Part shown: in pieces, positions 25,598-35,314 of the stretch
How positions within the stretch are numbered: position 1 is the stretch's first letter
How the letters are laid out: each line of letters begins with the position of its first letter
Assembly (NCBI GenBank): GCA_017528345.1
Contig: JAFXOX010000072.1
Span: 1-47,188 of the forward strand
Origin: Desulfovibrio sp.
Lineage (GTDB): Bacteria; Desulfobacterota; Desulfovibrionia; Desulfovibrionales; Desulfovibrionaceae
Direction: 5' to 3'
Length of the DNA: 47,188 bases
Translations under genes and position numbers: made by a program
Notes under the pieces: generated by a model
Databases searched by the model: none
What the model was told of the DNA's origin: nothing
What the model saw: only the letters and a program-made list of their open reading frames with translations

Positions 25598-25885
25598 ATG
25601 AAACTGGAACCGTTGAACGACCGCGTCCTTGTCAAACGTCTTGAGTCGGAAGAAAAGACCGCAGGCGGTCTGTATATTCCTGATACAGCCAAGGAAAAAC
25701 CTTCCAAGGGTCAGGTTGTGGCGGTCGGCCCCGGCAAATTGGGTGAAGACGGCAAGCGCGTTGCTCTGGCTGTCAAGCAGGGCGACGAAGTGCTCTTCAA
25801 CAAATATGCCGGGACAGAAGTCAAGCTTGACGGCATCGATCATCTTGTGATGCGCGAAGAAGACATCCTCGCCATCATAAAATAA
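25598..25885 (+). CDS. groES: Co-chaperonin GroES
   Basis: 95 residues beginning [16 protein letters not shown], with the mobile loop around [20 protein letters not shown] and the end [12 protein letters not shown]. The heptameric lid of GroEL. TGGAGGA stands before the ATG at 25598; a longer in-frame start upstream is not supported. groEL follows 47 bp downstream with its own Shine-Dalgarno, the standard operon order. Confidence 0.98.
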   Translation: MKLEPLNDRVLVKRLESEEKTAGGLYIPDTAKEKPSKGQVVAVGPGKLGEDGKRVALAVKQGDEVLFNKYAGTEVKLDGIDHLVMREEDILAIIK

Positions 25886-25932
25886 TTGCACATATTCAAT
25901 ACGCTTAGAAGTATCCCGAGGAGGATCATACA

Positions 25933-27582
25933 ATGTCTGCGAAAGAAATTCTGTTCGACGTCAAAGCACGTGAAAAACTGGCCCGTGGTGTCGATAAACT
26001 GGCCAATGCTGTGAAAGTCACCCTTGGCCCCAAAGGCCGCAACGTTGCTCTTGAAAAATCCTTTGGCGCCCCCGTCATCACCAAGGACGGCGTCACCGTT
26101 GCCAAAGAGATCGAACTGACCGATAAATTTGAAAATATGGGCGCCCAGCTCGTCAAGGAAGTCGCTTCCAAGACCTCTGATGCTGCCGGTGACGGTACAA
26201 CCACTGCCACCATCCTCGCCCAGGCCATCTACCGCGAAGGCAGCAAACTCGTCGCCGCCGGCCGCAATCCCATGGCCATCAAGCGCGGTATCGACAAAGC
26301 CGTCGATTCTCTGGTTGGCGAGCTCGCCACTCTGGCCAAGCCAACCCGTGATCAGAAAGAAATCGCCCAGATCGGCACCATTTCCGCCAACGCTGATTCC
26401 ACTATCGGTAATATCATTGCCGAGGCCATGGCCAAGGTGGGCAAAGAAGGCGTCATCACCGTGGAAGAGGCCAAAGGTCTCGAGACCACCATGGACGTGG
26501 TTGAAGGTATGCGCTTTGACCGCGGCTATCTGTCTCCCTATTTTGTGACCAATGCTGAGAAGATGCTCTGCGAGATTGAGAACCCCTACATTCTCTGCTC
26601 CGAAAAGAAAATCTCCAGCATGAAGGATATGCTTCCCATTCTTGAGCAGGTCGCCAAGGTCAACCGTCCTCTGATGATCATTGCTGAAGACGTGGAAGGC
26701 GAAGCTCTGGCCACTCTCGTTGTCAACAAGCTGCGTGGCGCTCTGCAGGTTGTGGCTGTGAAGGCTCCTGGCTTTGGTGACCGCCGCAAGGCCATGTTGC
26801 AGGATATCGCCATCCTCACCGGTGGCAATGTCGCCAGCGAAGACACCGGCACCAAGCTGGAAAACCTGACCCTTTCCGATCTCGGTACTGCCAAGCGCGT
26901 GCGCATCGACAAAGATAACAGCACCATTATCGACGGCAACGGCGACAGCGAAGCCATCAAGGCTCGTGTGAAGCAGATCCGCGCTCAGGTCGAAGACAGC
27001 ACCTCTGACTACGACCGTGAAAAACTGCAGGAACGTCTGGCCAAGCTGGTCGGCGGCGTAGCCGTTGTGCGTGTGGGTGCTGCCACCGAAGTGGAAATGA
27101 AAGAAAAGAAAGACCGCGTGGAAGACGCTCTGAACGCCACCCGCGCTGCCGTGGAAGAAGGCATTGTGCCTGGCGGTGGTACCGCTTTGATTCGTGTGGC
27201 TAAAGTTCTGGCCGACATCCGTCCTGCTGACGACGACGAACTGTCCGGTGTGGAAATTGTGCGCAGAGCTATTGAAGAGCCCCTGCGTCAGATTGCTCAC
27301 AATGCCGGCTTTGAAGGCTCCGTGGTCGTCGAAAAAGTGCGTGCCGGCAAAGACGGTTTCGGCTTTAACGCTGCCACAGGTGAGTACGAAGATCTGCTCA
27401 AGGCCGGTGTCATCGATCCCAAGAAAGTGACCCGTACAGCTCTGCAGAATGCAGCTTCCGTTGCTTCTCTGCTCCTCACCACCGAATGCGCCATCGCCGA
27501 AAAGCCCGAGCCCAAGAAAGACGCTCCTGCTATGCCTGGCGGCGGCATGGACGGTATGGGTGGCATGGGCGGCATGTACTAA
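25933..27582 (+). CDS. groEL: Chaperonin GroEL
   Basis: 549 residues of the 60-kDa chaperonin, complete from [20 protein letters not shown] to the Gly/Met-rich tail [17 protein letters not shown]-binding and hydrolysis motifs are present ([22 protein letters not shown] with the catalytic aspartate). It folds cytosolic proteins with GroES. Codon usage is strongly biased, as expected for a highly expressed gene. GAGGAGG stands before the ATG, and a strong terminator follows. Confidence 0.99.
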   Translation: MSAKEILFDVKAREKLARGVDKLANAVKVTLGPKGRNVALEKSFGAPVITKDGVTVAKEIELTDKFENMGAQLVKEVASKTSDAAGDGTTTATILAQAIYREGSKLVAAGRNPMAIKRGIDKAVDSLVGELATLAKPTRDQKEIAQIGTISANADSTIGNIIAEAMAKVGKEGVITVEEAKGLETTMDVVEGMRFDRGYLSPYFVTNAEKMLCEIENPYILCSEKKISSMKDMLPILEQVAKVNRPLMIIAEDVEGEALATLVVNKLRGALQVVAVKAPGFGDRRKAMLQDIAILTGGNVASEDTGTKLENLTLSDLGTAKRVRIDKDNSTIIDGNGDSEAIKARVKQIRAQVEDSTSDYDREKLQERLAKLVGGVAVVRVGAATEVEMKEKKDRVEDALNATRAAVEEGIVPGGGTALIRVAKVLADIRPADDDELSGVEIVRRAIEEPLRQIAHNAGFEGSVVVEKVRAGKDGFGFNAATGEYEDLLKAGVIDPKKVTRTALQNAASVASLLLTTECAIAEKPEPKKDAPAMPGGGMDGMGGMGGMY

Positions 27583-27610
27583 ACCGCTTTCACACAAACG
27601 TTTTTTCCAA

Positions 27611-27643
27611 GGGAAAGCCCACGTGGCTTTCCCTTTTTTTTTT
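27611..27643 (+). terminator. Intrinsic terminator of groESL
   Basis: GGGAAAGCC-CACGT-GGCTTTCCC stem and a ten-base T run. Confidence 0.95.
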
Positions 27644-28097
27644 GATACGAGGAGGCCCGCACGTCATTGAGATATCTCGCAAAAAAACGACTCTTGGTTC
27701 TGTCACAAAGCCTGCTCAAGGTCTATGCCTGGTGTCGCTAAGGGCTACGTTTACCCCACGAGTTTCCTTGTTCCTGCATCCTCTGGGCCTAACATGCGCA
27801 TCAAGATCCTGGACCAGGTCTTTTGCCCGGACCGATGATACGCAGCAAGAAAAATGTTGAACGTTCCTCGTGAGGCATAAGCCAAAAAGGATGAAAAGCG
27901 TGCATGGGCATAGCAGAAGGACAGTAAAATGACTGTTGTTTGTGACCTTTTTTGGGGAAAACAGCGATTTTAACTTGCAATTTATCGCATCTGAAGATAC
28001 GTTAAAAAGATATTTTTGAGCGTGAGTAACCAGACACAAGTCTGACAGTGGCTCTGCGCCAACCCAACTCGAACATTCTTGTTTTTGGAGGATAATC
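27644..28097. other. 454-bp intergenic region before rpmB
   Basis: No gene seen. A weak promoter-like pair TTGCAA-N17-TACGTT begins at 27975, giving a leader of about 90 nt to rpmB. Nothing else is recognisable. Confidence 0.4.
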
Positions 28098-28301
28098 ATG
28101 AGCAAGTGCTGCGCTTTCTGTGGAAAAACTCCGCAGGTCGGCAATCTGGTCAGCCATTCCAATATCAAGACCAAACGCCGCTTTAACCCCAATCTGCAGC
28201 GCGTGCGCCATCAGTTCCCTGACGGTCGCGTCGCTACTCTGACTGTATGCACACGCTGCCTGCGTTCGGGTCTTGTTGTGAAACCGCTGGTTCGCAAGTA
28301 G
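28098..28301 (+). CDS. rpmB: 50S ribosomal protein L28, zinc-binding (C+) form
   Basis: 67 residues: [20 protein letters not shown] at the start and [15 protein letters not shown] near the end. The two CxxC pairs (CAFC and CTRC) make this the zinc-ribbon form of L28. A structural component of the large ribosomal subunit. TTGGAGG precedes the ATG at good distance; transcribed alone, ending in the following terminator. Confidence 0.97.
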   Translation: MSKCCAFCGKTPQVGNLVSHSNIKTKRRFNPNLQRVRHQFPDGRVATLTVCTRCLRSGLVVKPLVRK

Positions 28302-28350
28302 TTCTGTTTTCAAGGACTTTGCTCCTCGCAGCTTGCTCGGGGCAAAATGC

Positions 28351-28385
28351 AAAAAAAGGATGGCCGGGAAACCGGTCATCCTTTT
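28351..28385 (+). terminator. Intrinsic terminator of rpmB
   Basis: AGGATGGCCGG-GAAA-CCGGTCATCC hairpin (one G-T pair) with a T run; an A run on the 5' side also allows function on the minus strand. Confidence 0.9.
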
Positions 28386-29046
28386 TGGCGTCTTAACAGC
28401 GCAAGAAACGAGCTCCACTCGCATACGTCCTTTGTTTCGGCGCAATCCTTTTTGGCACTTATCAGCCGAGTGTAGTTTCCCATAGTGGAAAAAATACACA
28501 GATACATACCATACGGCAGATTGATTATGGTATTATTAATGGTTATCGGGATGGGGTCTTCTGAGATTCCTAAGCAGCGGTTCAGCCCCCCCATAAAGCG
28601 CTTAGAAAAGGCTTGTTGCTGGCAGGTGTTGATGCGTTTTTAGAAAAGCAAGTTGTACAGGGCGCAGCCGCTTCTCAAGAGAACAATGGCGTAAACAGAT
28701 TATCCGAGGTTTGTCACCCTCAATACCACAAGAATAAGTCCGTACGACTATCTTGAGATACAGGCTATTCATAGACCCAAAAAAAACTTCGAATCAACAA
28801 CAGTCCACGTTATCCAGCGCGCCGCCCCCCGCCTTCACATCATGAAGGGCACATAAGGCGCACCATGAGAATTTCCTTGCCTTTTTGCCTTTCCTGATCC
28901 ATACTTTTCGATGGCGGCTGGATAAGCCGTGTTTGGCTGTGGAAAGTCAATAAAATCTGGAAAATGATAGTGTTTCGCAGCCGCAAAATCCCCCCAGGGG
29001 GAATTTGCAAGCAAAAACTAAGCAAGCATTTCCCTGGTCAGTCTCC
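28386..29046. other. 660-bp intergenic region before the left tRNA-Arg repeat
   Basis: No supported gene. A frame around 28596-28752 reads ALRKGLLLAGVDAFLEKQ on the plus strand without a start or family match and could be a decayed fragment. The dispersed repeat lies at 28873-28894. Confidence 0.4.
28873..28894 (+). repeat. Dispersed repeat, copy 3
   Basis: Identical to 24161-24182 over 22 bp; the following 60 bp are also loosely similar between the two copies. Confidence 0.7.
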
Positions 29047-29282
<236 letters not shown>

Positions 29283-29284
29283 CA

Positions 29285-29318
29285 AGCACTTACGATTAAA
29301 AGCGTAAGTGCTTTTTTT
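29285..29318 (+). terminator. Terminator of the left tRNA-Arg
   Basis: AGCACTTACG/CGTAAGTGCT stem with a T run, immediately outside the duplicated block. Its sequence differs from the terminator of the right copy. Confidence 0.93.
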
Positions 29319-29546
29319 GTTTGGGCTACCACCACAAAAAAGATTTTTTCCTGACGAGGTATAGAAAAATCAGGTACAAAGGAGATGTATGGAAAAAATC
29401 TTTCACAATGGAGAAAGATACAAGCCCTCATAAGTACCCGCTTTTAGTTGATAAGCGGTCGCATGCCTCAGGACGAAAAGAGATTTTCCCTATGTATCCA
29501 CTCAATGCCGGCATTTTGGTCTGCAAAACCGTAAACGCTATTCCTC

Positions 29547-29968
29547 TTACGACTGCGACTTCGTAGCCAGCACCATGTCGTCCGCAACCGCCGCGGCCCG
29601 CTTAAGCGCCTCGTCGGCCAGGTGCGCGTACCACTGCGTCTTCTGAGGACAGTCATAAATCGAACATTACGCATGGGAAAGACTTCAATCGCAGCAAATG
29701 CAAAGCGCATGGCACGCATGAGCCTGCCAATGGAACTTTTATCCATAGATTCCCACATGTTCAGGATGCGGACGCTGACACTTTTGCTGTTAAGCGTATC
29801 AATCAGTTCGAGCCCTTGCCGTGCTGTTCGTACAATGCGATCCAGTTGAGTGACAGCGAGAGTATCTCCCTCTGTCTTTGCCGCAAGCAAAAGCTGCCAC
29901 TTTGACCTTTCCGTAGTTGTGCCTGAATAGGCTTCACAAAAAAGAGGTCCGGCCTCTTCTTTTTCCAT
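29547..29968 (-). pseudogene. Serine recombinase remnant joined to a tyrosine-integrase tail
   Basis: On the minus strand, about 100 residues of a resolvase/invertase catalytic domain are readable (GDTLAVTQLDRIVRTARQGL and SSIGRLMRAMRFAFAAIE), but the N-terminal part with the catalytic serine and the DNA-binding helix-turn-helix are missing. Near 29648 it is joined to a second fragment, out of frame, that encodes the end of a tyrosine integrase (TQWYAHLADEALKRAAAVAD, stop at 29547-29549). That tail matches the remnant at 138-357. The two fragments belong to unrelated recombinase classes, so this is a scar of at least two events. Non-functional. Confidence 0.8.
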
Positions 29969-30440
29969 AATCTCTCTCGGCCTCAGGGCTGTTGCCCATA
30001 TCTGCCCGCCATTGGCTGATTTTCAAGAATACCGCTTCCTATTCTGAATGAGCTGAGACTTTTTCTTCTTGCCCTATCTCCTCTTTGCTGCCCTTCCTTG
30101 ACGCTCTCGTAAATTTGCGCGCGTAACTCACCTTTCAGTTCTTAGGCGTGCTAGAGTCATAAAATAATCTATAAAATTATGAAAAAATATCAACATAAAT
30201 GAGTATGATTCTGCACACCAATTTCTTCAAACTTGAACATAAAAACTAATTTCAAAAAATTTTATTCCTCACGTCATTCCTGGGATATGCCCTAATATCG
30301 CAAAGAAAAGATCATTTACCCTATAGCTCAAAGCCCAAACCTACGATATAGGGGAAAGGAACTCTTTGAATCCCCCTTTTACTCACCGGAACTGTTGCCC
30401 ATTTTCGCCTTTACCTGACAGTTCCGGCCTGGAGGCAAAA
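29969..30440. other. 470-bp intergenic region, leader of the chemoreceptor gene
   Basis: AT-rich, no supported gene. A 7-bp inverted repeat is at 30319-30353. No sigma-28 flagellar promoter or cyclic-di-GMP riboswitch core is apparent. Confidence 0.4.
30319..30353 (+). promoter_or_regulatory. Inverted repeat in the chemoreceptor leader
   Basis: CCCTATA (30319-30325) and TATAGGG (30347-30353) flank 21 bases. It may be a regulator site or a leader hairpin about 90 bp before the start codon. Confidence 0.3.
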
Positions 30441-32471
30441 ATGCGCCTTTCCATCATGTTCAAAAGCACAGCTGTGCTCATTTTCAGCATTCTGATTGGG
30501 TCGCTGGCCATCTTTTTTATCTCGCGCCATTTCATGCACGATGGCTTTGACCACTCCATTCACGCTCAGTTGCTGACTGTCCGCCAAGTTGTGGACGGCA
30601 CGTATGCCCATGCCAAAAAAGCACTGCTGCAGGAGGCAAAAATGCTTGCCTCCGAAAAGGAGCTTACCGAGGCCATCAAAGGCAACAATAAACAAGCCAT
30701 TTCCGACTTTGCCAAGACTGCCATGAAGCAGTGTGAAGCAAATTTTGTGATGATTCTGGATAGCCAAGGCATTGCCCTGGCCCGTGGTCATTCGCCAAAC
30801 AGCGGCGATAGCTTTGCTGAATTTGATATCGTGCGTGTTGCCCTCAGTGGTCAGGCGCTGGCAGAAGCTGTGGATCTCAAAAAAAGCGGGCTTTCTGTGG
30901 GCGCTGCCGCTCCGATCCGCAGTGATGGCAAACAAATTGGCGTTATCCTCCTTGGGAATGCCTTCCATACGCATGCCTTTGTGGATGAGATCAAAAAAAT
31001 TACCGGTATGGAAATGACCATTTTTGACGGGGATCAGCGCATTTCCACGACCATCACCAATAATGGTCAGCGCGCCGTTGGCACCAAACTCAACAATCCC
31101 GCAGTCCAAAGCGCCGTCTTACAGAACGGCACGACGTACGCAGCTCCTGCCAATATTCTCGGGAAGGCCTACCGCACCGTCTACTGGCCCATCAAGGAGA
31201 GTTCAGGCAAGATCCTTGGCATGTGGTTTATTGGCACAAGTGTCGAAGTCGTGGAAAAAACTGTCGACGATATTGCCTTTTACTGTTTTATTGCGGTTCT
31301 GGTAGTCGTTGTCGTCCTCAGCCTGCTTGGATTCCTCTTCTTCCGCAATCTCGTCACCCCGCTCAAGCATTCTGTCAACTATGCCAAAGCCGTTTCTGAA
31401 GGAGATCTTGATGCCACTCTCTTTGTAAAACCGCGTAAGGATGAAGTCGGAGATCTCGTCCAAGCCCTGCAGCACATGGTTTCCACCCTCAAGGAGGAAA
31501 TCAATGAAGCAGACAAGGCTACAGCTGAAGCAAAACAGAAGGGTCAAGAAGCAGAACAGGCCATGCATCAGGCAAATGCGGCAGCACTTGAGGCTCAGAA
31601 TGCCAAACGCGAGGGCATGCATGCTGCCGCAGGCCAGCTTGACAGCGTGGTGCACGGCTTATCAACGGCGGCCAATGAACTCTCAGCCCAGATTGAAGAA
31701 TCCGATCACGTGGCGACAGAATCATCCAACCGTCTGTCTGAAGCAGCAACTGCTATGAACGAAATGAATGCAACAGTGCAAGAGGTTGCCCGTAATGCTT
31801 CTTCAGCGGCCTCTGTCTCAGCTGAGACCAGACGCAATGCCGAAGACGGTCAGAAGATTCTTACCGATGCCATGAACAGCATCAATCAGGTGCAGAAGGT
31901 TTCCCTGGAGTTACAGGATGACATGCAGCAACTGCACGGCCATACCCAGAGCATCAGTCAGATTATGAATGTGATCTCTGACATCGCGGATCAGACCAAC
32001 CTACTGGCTCTGAACGCAGCCATTGAAGCAGCAAGAGCCGGTGAAGCTGGCCGAGGATTTGCGGTGGTGGCCGATGAAGTGCGTAAACTGGCTGAAAAGA
32101 CCATGGCCTCGACCAATGATGTTTCCAAAGCCATCACTTCCATTCAAAACAGCGCTCAGAAGAGCGTGGACAAGATGAGTGAAGCCCTGGAAGCTGTCGA
32201 ACAGGCAACGTCGCTGGCTCAACAATCAGGTGAAGCACTGCAGCAGATTGTGAGAAATGTTGAAGATACGGCAGATCAGGTGCGCGCCATTGCCACAGCA
32301 GCTGAAGAGCAGTCGGCGGCAAGTGAAGAGATCAATCAATCTGTCACAGCCGTCAATTCCATGTCCGGTCAGACTGCGACAGCCATGGATGAGGCTACCA
32401 AGGCCATCGCCGAGCTGGCCCAGCAGACCGAAAAACTCGCCAGCCTCGTGGAACACATGAAAAGCGAATAA
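30441..32471 (+). CDS. Methyl-accepting chemotaxis protein with Cache-type sensor
   Basis: 676 residues from the ATG at 30441, chosen because GGAGG lies six bases upstream and it opens directly into the first membrane helix. Layout: helix 1 (about 6-28), periplasmic Cache-type ligand domain (about 30-278), helix 2 (about 280-302), HAMP (about 303-360), a Gln/Ala-rich coiled coil and the signalling domain, whose conserved hairpin tip reads [20 protein letters not shown] (about 532-551). It should steer CheA/CheW activity in response to an external ligand, not identifiable here. No C-terminal CheR-tethering pentapeptide. It lies within the tRNA-Arg-bounded segment beside glycerol-phosphate genes. 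Confidence 0.95.
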   Translation: MRLSIMFKSTAVLIFSILIGSLAIFFISRHFMHDGFDHSIHAQLLTVRQVVDGTYAHAKKALLQEAKMLASEKELTEAIKGNNKQAISDFAKTAMKQCEANFVMILDSQGIALARGHSPNSGDSFAEFDIVRVALSGQALAEAVDLKKSGLSVGAAAPIRSDGKQIGVILLGNAFHTHAFVDEIKKITGMEMTIFDGDQRISTTITNNGQRAVGTKLNNPAVQSAVLQNGTTYAAPANILGKAYRTVYWPIKESSGKILGMWFIGTSVEVVEKTVDDIAFYCFIAVLVVVVVLSLLGFLFFRNLVTPLKHSVNYAKAVSEGDLDATLFVKPRKDEVGDLVQALQHMVSTLKEEINEADKATAEAKQKGQEAEQAMHQANAAALEAQNAKREGMHAAAGQLDSVVHGLSTAANELSAQIEESDHVATESSNRLSEAATAMNEMNATVQEVARNASSAASVSAETRRNAEDGQKILTDAMNSINQVQKVSLELQDDMQQLHGHTQSISQIMNVISDIADQTNLLALNAAIEAARAGEAGRGFAVVADEVRKLAEKTMASTNDVSKAITSIQNSAQKSVDKMSEALEAVEQATSLAQQSGEALQQIVRNVEDTADQVRAIATAAEEQSAASEEINQSVTAVNSMSGQTATAMDEATKAIAELAQQTEKLASLVEHMKSE

Positions 32472-32485
32472 ATGCCATCATCATT

Positions 32486-32530
32486 ACAAGCAAAGGAGCA
32501 GGATACTTGGTATCCTGCTCCTTTGCTTGT
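32486..32530. terminator. Perfect 21-bp palindrome with 3-nt loop between convergent genes
   Basis: Each arm is 21 nt (the left starts ACAAGCAAAGGAGCAGG) and every base is paired around TTG. It lies 15 bp after the chemoreceptor stop and 31 bp before the HAD gene stop. There is no strong T run on either side, so it may terminate in both directions with help, or protect 3' ends. Confidence 0.7.
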
Positions 32531-32561
32531 ATGGAATTGTCCGACAGCGTTGCCTGTCAGT

Positions 32562-33341
32562 CTAGCCAAAATCCTTTTCCGCTTCGCCGAGATCCTGCAA
32601 AATAACCGTTGGCTTGCGTTCTTCTCCCTCCAAGTCTTCCCGTTTTGCCTCGCCACTTAATACCAGCGCAAAATCAATGCCGGCATTTTCGGCAAGTTTC
32701 TTATCGGTACTGAGCCTGTCTCCGACCATGACCATGTCTTCCCTGGCATACTTGGCAAGAAGAGGCTGCAGAATCAAAGGATCGGGCTTGCCGAAGATAT
32801 ATTGCGGCTGTCGCCCTGTAGCTGCGGCATAGAGTTTGAGGAAGCTGCCCACATCAGGCAGAGGTCCTTCTGGCGAGGGACAGACAAGATCAGGATGTGT
32901 CGCAAGGAAAAGAACCTCCTGCTTTTGCAGAAGAAGAGCCGACGTAGCCAGTTTTTCGTAGGTCAGCTCCGTATCATAGGCCAAAACAACGGCCTGCACA
33001 TTGTCTCGGCATTCTTGAAGATCCGGCATCTTTTCATGCAGTTCACGCGCAAAATCGCGATTGCCCACAAGGTAAATCCGCTGAATCTGCCGTTCCCGCA
33101 GGAAATTGACCAGAGGAAGGACCGGAGATAACAGGATCTCGCGCTCGGCAGGAATGCCCATGCTTTTGAGCTTTGTCACATAGGTGGACAGAGATTTTGA
33201 CGTGTTATTGGTTAAAAAATAAAAATCAATATCCTTCCAATGGTTTTGAATAAATCTCACAGACCCTTGAATGGGGATATTGCCAAGATATACTGTTCCA
33301 TCCATATCAAGAACAACACAACGCTTGCTTGACCAACGCAT
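32562..33341 (-). CDS. HAD-superfamily phosphatase, class IIA (NagD/PGP type)
   Basis: 259 residues from the ATG at 33341 (GGAGATG eight bases upstream; a longer in-frame start is less likely). The four HAD motifs are visible: nucleophile DMDGT near the start, LTNNTS, GKPDP and VGDRLSTD, with the C2 cap characteristic of class IIA. Family members dephosphorylate small phosphates such as phosphoglycolate, glycerol 3-phosphate, ribose 5-phosphate or UMP. It is divergent from glpABC with about 340 bp between, so glycerol 3-phosphate is a reasonable candidate substrate, but this is inference from context only. Confidence 0.85.
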   Translation of the reverse strand: MRWSSKRCVVLDMDGTVYLGNIPIQGSVRFIQNHWKDIDFYFLTNNTSKSLSTYVTKLKSMGIPAEREILLSPVLPLVNFLRERQIQRIYLVGNRDFARELHEKMPDLQECRDNVQAVVLAYDTELTYEKLATSALLLQKQEVLFLATHPDLVCPSPEGPLPDVGSFLKLYAAATGRQPQYIFGKPDPLILQPLLAKYAREDMVMVGDRLSTDKKLAENAGIDFALVLSGEAKREDLEGEERKPTVILQDLGEAEKDFG

Positions 33342-33682
33342 CAAACATCTCCTGGAATCAAAATGGCACGAAATCACAGACCTTTCATTCACAAGGCCGC
33401 ATTATCATTGCACTCCTGCAACAAAAATCAAACTGTCAGGGTCTTGCGATGAGTGGCTTCTCAGTCTATCATCATTCAGGCATGCGCGGGAATGCCCAAG
33501 AAAAGCTTTGAGAAAAAAATGACTGCGTATCAGTCTGACTAAGCCTCTGCCTCAGGCAAAGTACGCTCTTCGCAGTAACTCGTCTATGCTGGTTTTTCCA
33601 AAAAATATCCCTATCCCCGACCAGGTTTTGTCAAACGCAGATGATGGAGGCGGCAGATTCCGTAGGGTTTGCCGGAAAACAA
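33342..33682. other. Divergent intergenic region between the HAD gene and glpA
   Basis: 341 bp holding the control region of both genes. I see no confident promoter or operator. An in-frame ATG at 33641 could lengthen GlpA by 14 residues. Confidence 0.35.
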
Positions 33683-35314
33683 ATGGCTGAAGACAGAATT
33701 GAAACAGATGTCGTGGTCATCGGCGGTGGTGCAACAGGCATCGGGACGCTCAGAGATCTCAGTCTCAGGGGCATTGCCTGTGTTCTTGTGGAACAGGGGG
33801 GCATTGCCCACGGCACAAGTTCGCGTTTTCACGGCCTCTTGCACAGTGGTGGCCGTTATGCGGTCAACGACACCCTCTCTGCCAAAGAATGCATTGAGGA
33901 GAACACCATTCTGCGACGCATCGGCGCCCAGTGCGTAGAAGAAACTGAAGGATTCTTCGTTTTGCTGCCTGAGGACGATCCAGACTATGTGGAAAAATGG
34001 CTTCCCTGCTGTAAAGAGGCCGGTATTCAGACAGAAGAGCTCTCTGTGGAGGAGGCGCGCAGGCTTGAGCCTGAAATTTCCCCCCAAGCCGTACGTGTCT
34101 TCAGAGTTCCAGACTCCTGTGTGGACGGTTTTCGTCTCGTTCTGCACAATGCCATGAGTGCCAGGCGTCACGGTGGCCGTGTTCTCCTCTACCACAAAGT
34201 CATTGGTATCTCCCAGCAGAACGGGTGCATACAAAGCGTTGAGGTCGTCAACACCCTGACAGGCGAGAAAAAGACGCTTTTCTGTCGGGCCGTCGTCAAT
34301 GCTGCTGGCTCCTGGTCCGGACAGATTGCCGCTCTTGCCGGCCTGGACGTACCTGTCTCACCGGACAAGGGTTCTCTCATCGTCTTCAACCACCGCTTCA
34401 CCTCGCGCGTGGTCAACCGTCTCCATCCGGGTTCAGACGGTGATATTTTTGTGCCCCACGGTTCCATCACCATTCTCGGTACGACCTCTGTGGCCACCGA
34501 CAGGCCTGACGACACGCGGCCCTCTCGCCAAGAAATCCTGCGTCTCCTCGACATTGGTGAACCGCTTTTCCCAAAGCTGAGAAGCTATCGTATTCTCAGA
34601 GCCTTTGCCGGCACACGCCCCCTCTATACCCCGGGCAATGCCCAGGGCCGCAGTGCAAGCCGCAATTTCCAGGTCTTTGATCATGCCAGGGATGGGCTTC
34701 AAGGCTTTTTCTCCATTTTTGGCGGCAAGCTCACAACCTACCGACTGATGGCTGAACGCGTCAGCGATGCTGTGGCAGCCTATCTGCATGTCTCCGCTCC
34801 CTGCACAACGCAGGACCAGCCTATGGTTACACAGGCCGATCCCCAACGCCTTGAGCAGACAAGACGCTGTTTCCCAGTGGGAGATCTCTCACTTATGGCC
34901 GACCGCGTCGGCGACGATCTAGATAAAGTCCTTGATCTTGCCAAAAAAAGGACGCAAGTCTCCCCGGCCGGCAATCCTCTCATCTGCGAATGCGAGATGG
35001 TCAGCCTTGCGGAAATTGAAAGCATTGCCCAAGATCAGGATAGCCACAGTCTTACCGATATCCGTCTGCGCACCAGGCTTGGTATGGGCACCTGTCAGGG
35101 CACCTTCTGCGCCCTGCGTGCCGTCAATACCATGTTTGAACACGACATTACCCTGTCCAAAGATCCCCTCTGTGAACTGCACGGTTTTCTGCAGGAGCGT
35201 TTCCGCGGTCTGACACCGACGCTCTGGGGAACCCAGGCTCAAGAGATGCAACTCAGCCATGCCATCTATGCCGGCGTGCTGAATGTCCGGAATGCGTATG
35301 CAAATAACAACTGA
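33683..35314 (+). CDS. glpA: Anaerobic glycerol-3-phosphate dehydrogenase, subunit A
   Basis: 543 residues from the ATG at 33683, which gives the usual short run before the FAD-binding VVVIGGGATG; 33641 is the alternative. Co-linear with GlpA of Escherichia coli: HGLLHSGGRYAV, NAAGSWSGQIA, KGSLIVFNHR, FGGKLTTYRLMAE, and a C-terminal BFD-type [2Fe-2S] domain (ICECEMVS then GMGTCQGTFC). It oxidises glycerol 3-phosphate to dihydroxyacetone phosphate with FAD, feeding electrons through GlpB/GlpC to menaquinone. The next gene starts inside its 3' end, so the three are co-translated. Confidence 0.96.
   Translation: MAEDRIETDVVVIGGGATGIGTLRDLSLRGIACVLVEQGGIAHGTSSRFHGLLHSGGRYAVNDTLSAKECIEENTILRRIGAQCVEETEGFFVLLPEDDPDYVEKWLPCCKEAGIQTEELSVEEARRLEPEISPQAVRVFRVPDSCVDGFRLVLHNAMSARRHGGRVLLYHKVIGISQQNGCIQSVEVVNTLTGEKKTLFCRAVVNAAGSWSGQIAALAGLDVPVSPDKGSLIVFNHRFTSRVVNRLHPGSDGDIFVPHGSITILGTTSVATDRPDDTRPSRQEILRLLDIGEPLFPKLRSYRILRAFAGTRPLYTPGNAQGRSASRNFQVFDHARDGLQGFFSIFGGKLTTYRLMAERVSDAVAAYLHVSAPCTTQDQPMVTQADPQRLEQTRRCFPVGDLSLMADRVGDDLDKVLDLAKKRTQVSPAGNPLICECEMVSLAEIESIAQDQDSHSLTDIRLRTRLGMGTCQGTFCALRAVNTMFEHDITLSKDPLCELHGFLQERFRGLTPTLWGTQAQEMQLSHAIYAGVLNVRNAYANNN

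Noticed and set aside
25840..27597. 585-codon minus-strand frame across groEL
   Set aside because: Shadow produced by the strong codon bias of groEL; no start signal or domain.
28596..28752. Fragment reading ALRKGLLLAGVDAFLEKQ as a transposase start
   Set aside because: Resemblance to IS256-type N-termini is too loose to name, and neither ends nor a longer frame are present.
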